Of a DNA stretch of 58,920 nt, positions 56,599 through 58,920 are shown piece by piece (positions within the stretch are counted from its first letter, which is position 1; every line of letters begins with the position of its first letter). This stretch comes from Verrucomicrobiota bacterium (GTDB lineage Bacteria > Verrucomicrobiota > Verrucomicrobiia > Limisphaerales > JAHDYP01), in the NCBI GenBank assembly GCA_023383055.1, contig JAHDYP010000011.1, positions 1-58,920 on the forward strand. Reading direction: 5' to 3'. The notes under the pieces are model-generated. The model ran no database searches. It had not been told where the DNA came from and saw only the letters and a list, made by a program, of their open reading frames with translations. Made by a program: the position numbers and the translations under genes.

Positions 56599-56626
56599 GG
56601 GGGCGCGCCCAAAGCGCGCCCCTTTT
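56599..56626 (+). terminator. Rho-independent terminator after the LamG/Ig gene
   Basis: A perfect 9-bp stem, GGGGCGCGC (56600-56608) with GCGCGCCCC (56614-56622), loop CCAAA, then TTTT. It starts about 32 bp after the stop codon of the LamG/Ig gene. Confidence 0.88.
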
Positions 56627-56727
56627 GCGATACACTTTACCAGCGCACCCCTGCAGCGTCGGCTTGCCGGTTCCCGCGCTTTTAGGATTGTGCGGCTTCC
56701 CGCCTCGGCGCATGGTTTCGGCAAGCA

Positions 56728-56934
56728 ATGGAACCAACGCCAACGAAACCGGAGTCACTGCCCCTTCGTCGTCACCGGCGGCAGGCTTCCCTCAGGGGCA
56801 GATGGGCGTTCGCATCTCTTGGTTTCACCGTGGTGCTGGTGTGTATGGGGTGCCGAACCACGGTCGAGGAATACACCCTGCCGGTGCCGTCAGGGCCGGC
56901 TGTGCCGGTGGATCCGCGCCTGACCCCACCTTGA
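56728..56934 (+). CDS. Possible small lipoprotein
   Basis: 68 codons: a basic N-terminus (LPLRRHRRQASLRGRW), then a hydrophobic stretch ending in a lipobox-like AFASLGFTVVLVCMGC, then a short Pro-rich tail (LPVPSGPAVPVDPRLTPP). The layout fits a tiny lipoprotein, but the N-region is long and no family is known. It could be a chance frame. Confidence 0.42.
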   Translation: MEPTPTKPESLPLRRHRRQASLRGRWAFASLGFTVVLVCMGCRTTVEEYTLPVPSGPAVPVDPRLTPP

Positions 56935-57305
56935 ACGGGAACTCGAATTTGCCGGCTTGCGCCAATCACGGCGGAGTCTTCGCGCGGATTTCCTCAGACT
57001 CCTTAGCCTCCAGGATTTCCCGAGTCTGCGAAGCGCGCGCCAACTGATCTGCGACCGAGTGACGTTTGTCCGAGTCAGTGGATAGTCGCGTGAAGTCGGC
57101 GGGAATCGTTGCGCCCTTCGAGAGCGCAACGGGTGTTTCGTCGGCGTGCTCAGCCCCGGGGCGATGCCCGATTCCACCAAGGCTTATGTGGGCAAGCCCC
57201 GGGCTGATGTCTTGGCGCACCTTCGGCGCGCCTCTTTTTCGGTTCCGCCTGCGCCGGCCGGTGAAACATGCGGGCAGGGGAGTAGGGGCTCCGCTGGGGA
57301 GGATG
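56935..57305. other. Gene-free stretch before the PEP-CTERM gene
   Basis: The frames on both strands look like shadows. Direct repeats of AGCCCCGGG are at about 57151 and 57195, and a weak GGCGC/GCGCC hairpin followed by CTCTTTTTC lies at about 57212-57240 (+), which may be a terminator. Nothing else was recognised. Confidence 0.4.
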
Positions 57306-57665
57306 CTATCTGCGTCGCCACAGCATGCCGCCGAGCCCCAGGAGGGCCAGGATGCCAGCGAGGGCCGAGCTCGGTTCCGGGACGCATTGCGGCGGGCGAG
57401 GTTTGCAGTCGCCATTGGAACCCCAATTCCATGAGTGGCTCCAGTCCCATTTGCAGTCCCAGTCCCATCGTTGGCCTTCGTGTTTCGACTTGAGATCATC
57501 GAGCAACGAACTAACGCCGGACCACCAATCGGTCAGACGGGTCTTTCCCCAGTCATGGTTATTCCCGCCAAAGCCGGTTGCGTTGGCTTGGACCATCGTC
57601 AGGACCGACAGGACCATTACCAGGCCGAGTACTTTGAGGGTTGTTGAACTTCTTTTCATACGCAT
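57306..57665 (-). CDS. Small Trp/Asp-rich PEP-CTERM protein
   Basis: 119 residues, with GAGG just upstream of the ATG at 57663-57665. A signal peptide (VLGLVMVLSVLTMVQANA) is followed by a short polar mature part with an unusual run (WDWDCKWDWSHSWNWGSN) and two Cys. The C-terminus is a textbook PEP-CTERM sorting signal: VPEPSSALAGILALLGLGG, then LWRRR. PEP-CTERM proteins are handled by exosortase and often end in the extracellular matrix. No exosortase gene is in the window. The mature protein is only about 65 residues, so it may be a structural or aggregating matrix peptide. Confidence 0.88.
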   Translation of the reverse strand: MRMKRSSTTLKVLGLVMVLSVLTMVQANATGFGGNNHDWGKTRLTDWWSGVSSLLDDLKSKHEGQRWDWDCKWDWSHSWNWGSNGDCKPRPPQCVPEPSSALAGILALLGLGGMLWRRR

Positions 57666-58001
57666 TGGTTCCTCTACGTGGACATTAGGGCGCGGCTATG
57701 CACCCGGTTTTGCTTAATTAGCTGAAGCTTTTTGCATGCTCCATGCCAGTTGAGCATTGAAATCCATAACACTTTAGTGTGCAATTAGATACGGTTGCAG
57801 ACGTGGATGACGGTGTCCGGGTGAGTTGGATGAGCTATTGAAACCGAGTTGCATCCGCAGTGCGAAGATCGACCTGGGGTTAGTCCAAGCCCGGGTTCTA
57901 GAGGGAGTCAGCATGTTGCAGCCGATTTCACCTTGTTCGAAAGGCGCGGCCGACCTACGCTCATCGGCATCAGCAACGGGTTTCGAACCTAACCCACAGC
58001 C
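57666..58001. other. Divergent intergenic region before cstA
   Basis: About 336 bp between the PEP-CTERM gene (-) and cstA (+) with no convincing gene. It contains the inverted repeat ACACT-TT-AGTGT at 57769-57780, a possible operator, in an AT-richer patch (57700-57790). Confidence 0.5.
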
Positions 58002-58920
58002 ATGAACGTGCTTGTCCTGCTCCTGGTGGCGTTCGTCCTTTTCTGGCTCGCGAGTCGTTACTATTCGCGCACGATAGCGCGGATCCTGGGTGAAGACCCG
58101 GGCAAGACCACCCCGGCGGTTCAGTACAACGACGGCCGGGATTTTGTGCCGACCAAGCGCTACGTGGTGTTTGCGCACCATTTTTCGGCCATCGCGGGGG
58201 CGGGTCCCATCCTGGGTCCGACCCTGGCCGCACTTTACGGTTATGTTCCGGCATGGCTATGGATTGTGTTCGGAGGGATATTCATCGGCGCGGTGCATGA
58301 TTTTACGGCGCTGTTCATCTGCATGCGGGAAGGGGGAAAATCGATGGCGGAGGTGGCGCGGAAGACCCTGGGCACTTGGGGATTCAATCTGTTCCTGGCC
58401 TTTACGATCCTGATGTTGGTCTTGGTGACGGCGTCGTTTCTCAGTGCGACCGCGATATCGCTGACGTCGGTGTGGCCGCTGGCCAAGATAGGCGCGACGG
58501 AGGGCGAGACGTTTCTGAAGACGGTGGTTCGAGACGGGGTGGTGATGGGGCGGATCGGCGGGATTGCGTCGACCTCGGTGATGGTCATCACGTTCACATC
58601 GCCGCTGCTGGGTTGGCTGATGTACCGGCGGGGGATTCCAGCAATGGCGGCCTATGCGCTGGCCGCCGGCATCTGCGTGGTTTCGATCATCGCGGGGATC
58701 TGGGTGCCGATCAACCTGCGGCCCGAGGTGTGGATGGTGATTCTGTCCGTCTACGTACTGTTCGCGGCGGGCACGCCGGTGTGGTTCATACTGCAGCCGC
58801 GCGACTTCATCAATGTGCAGATTCTCTACGGTGGGATGGCGCTGATGGCGCTATCGGTCATCGCCGCCGGCGCCGGCGGGCTGACGATGACCGCGCCGCG
58901 ACTCAAGGTTGCCGACGGGG
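58002..58920 (+). CDS. cstA: Carbon starvation protein CstA, 3' end outside the window
   Basis: The first 306 residues of a polytopic membrane protein. The ATG at 58002 begins MNVLVLLLVAFVLFWLASRY. Family signatures are HHFSAIAGAGPILGPTLAAL, PAWLWIVFGGIFIGAVHDFT and YVLFAAGTPVWFILQPRDF. CstA-type transporters take up pyruvate or peptides during carbon limitation. The frame is open to the right edge, so the C-terminal half is not visible. The ribosome-binding site is weak. Confidence 0.95.
   Translation, partial: MNVLVLLLVAFVLFWLASRYYSRTIARILGEDPGKTTPAVQYNDGRDFVPTKRYVVFAHHFSAIAGAGPILGPTLAALYGYVPAWLWIVFGGIFIGAVHDFTALFICMREGGKSMAEVARKTLGTWGFNLFLAFTILMLVLVTASFLSATAISLTSVWPLAKIGATEGETFLKTVVRDGVVMGRIGGIASTSVMVITFTSPLLGWLMYRRGIPAMAAYALAAGICVVSIIAGIWVPINLRPEVWMVILSVYVLFAAGTPVWFILQPRDFINVQILYGGMALMALSVIAAGAGGLTMTAPRLKVADG

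Noticed and set aside
57774..58000. tRNA or small RNA gene upstream of cstA
   Set aside because: No cloverleaf or anticodon arm could be drawn; only a 5-bp inverted repeat is visible.

Overview
The window reads as chromosomal DNA of a GC-rich bacterium, most likely a Verrucomicrobiota member of the soil or freshwater Limisphaerales/Pedosphaerales type. This is an inference. It rests on the number of very large secreted proteins built from LamG, Ig-like, FG-GAP, lamin-tail and CotH modules, on several C-termini of the FYRxR/FFRLR kind, on a PEP-CTERM sorting signal, on GH92 and other secreted glycosidases, and on weak Shine-Dalgarno sequences with many ATGA overlaps. No rRNA, tRNA, CRISPR array or intact transposase was seen.

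Layout. 1-5398 (-) is the N-terminal part of a giant modular surface protein that runs off the left edge. 5595-9161 (-) is a FecR/TPR/outer-membrane-barrel fusion. 9281-10013 (+) is a broken secreted propeller-type gene. 10122-12704 (-) is a secreted repeat protein, and 12785-15193 (-) is a GH92 enzyme whose catalytic acid position is Gln. 15353-17158 (+) is an MscS channel. 17257-21848 (-) holds two neighbouring paralogous TIM-barrel hydrolase-like proteins, one with a Tat signal and one with a Sec signal.

21.9-32.3 kb is a decayed accessory region. A VapC toxin, a heparinase II/III protein, a sigma-54 activator, a MetA-pathway/SphA-type transporter, a P1B ATPase, a thioredoxin, a ferritin-like protein, a methyltransferase, a TrmO-like protein and a photolyase-related protein have each lost ends or internal domains. 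A Phd/YefM antitoxin, a thioredoxin, an OsmC-like protein, a Bcp peroxiredoxin and a few others look intact. The original content looks like redox and metal stress functions. Either deletion-driven decay or misassembly could produce this pattern.

32.4-42.0 kb (+) is a tight six-gene operon: a GH39-like glycosidase, a duplicated PD40 propeller, a lipoprotein, an MBOAT O-acyltransferase, an AlgX/AlgJ-like SGNH protein and a six-hairpin glycosidase-like protein. Together they suggest a machine that O-acetylates and trims a secreted or cell-surface polysaccharide. It is the most system-like locus in the window.

42.0-58.9 kb holds a WD40 remnant, a lipoprotein (-), glmS (-), a URO-D-family methyltransferase-like protein (+), a 1807-residue CotH/lamin-tail/TSP3 protein (+), a 1297-residue LamG/Ig protein (+) followed by a clear intrinsic terminator, a small lipoprotein, a tiny Trp/Asp-rich PEP-CTERM protein (-), and the start of cstA (+), which runs off the right edge. 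All assignments were made by reading motifs by eye; no database search was run.
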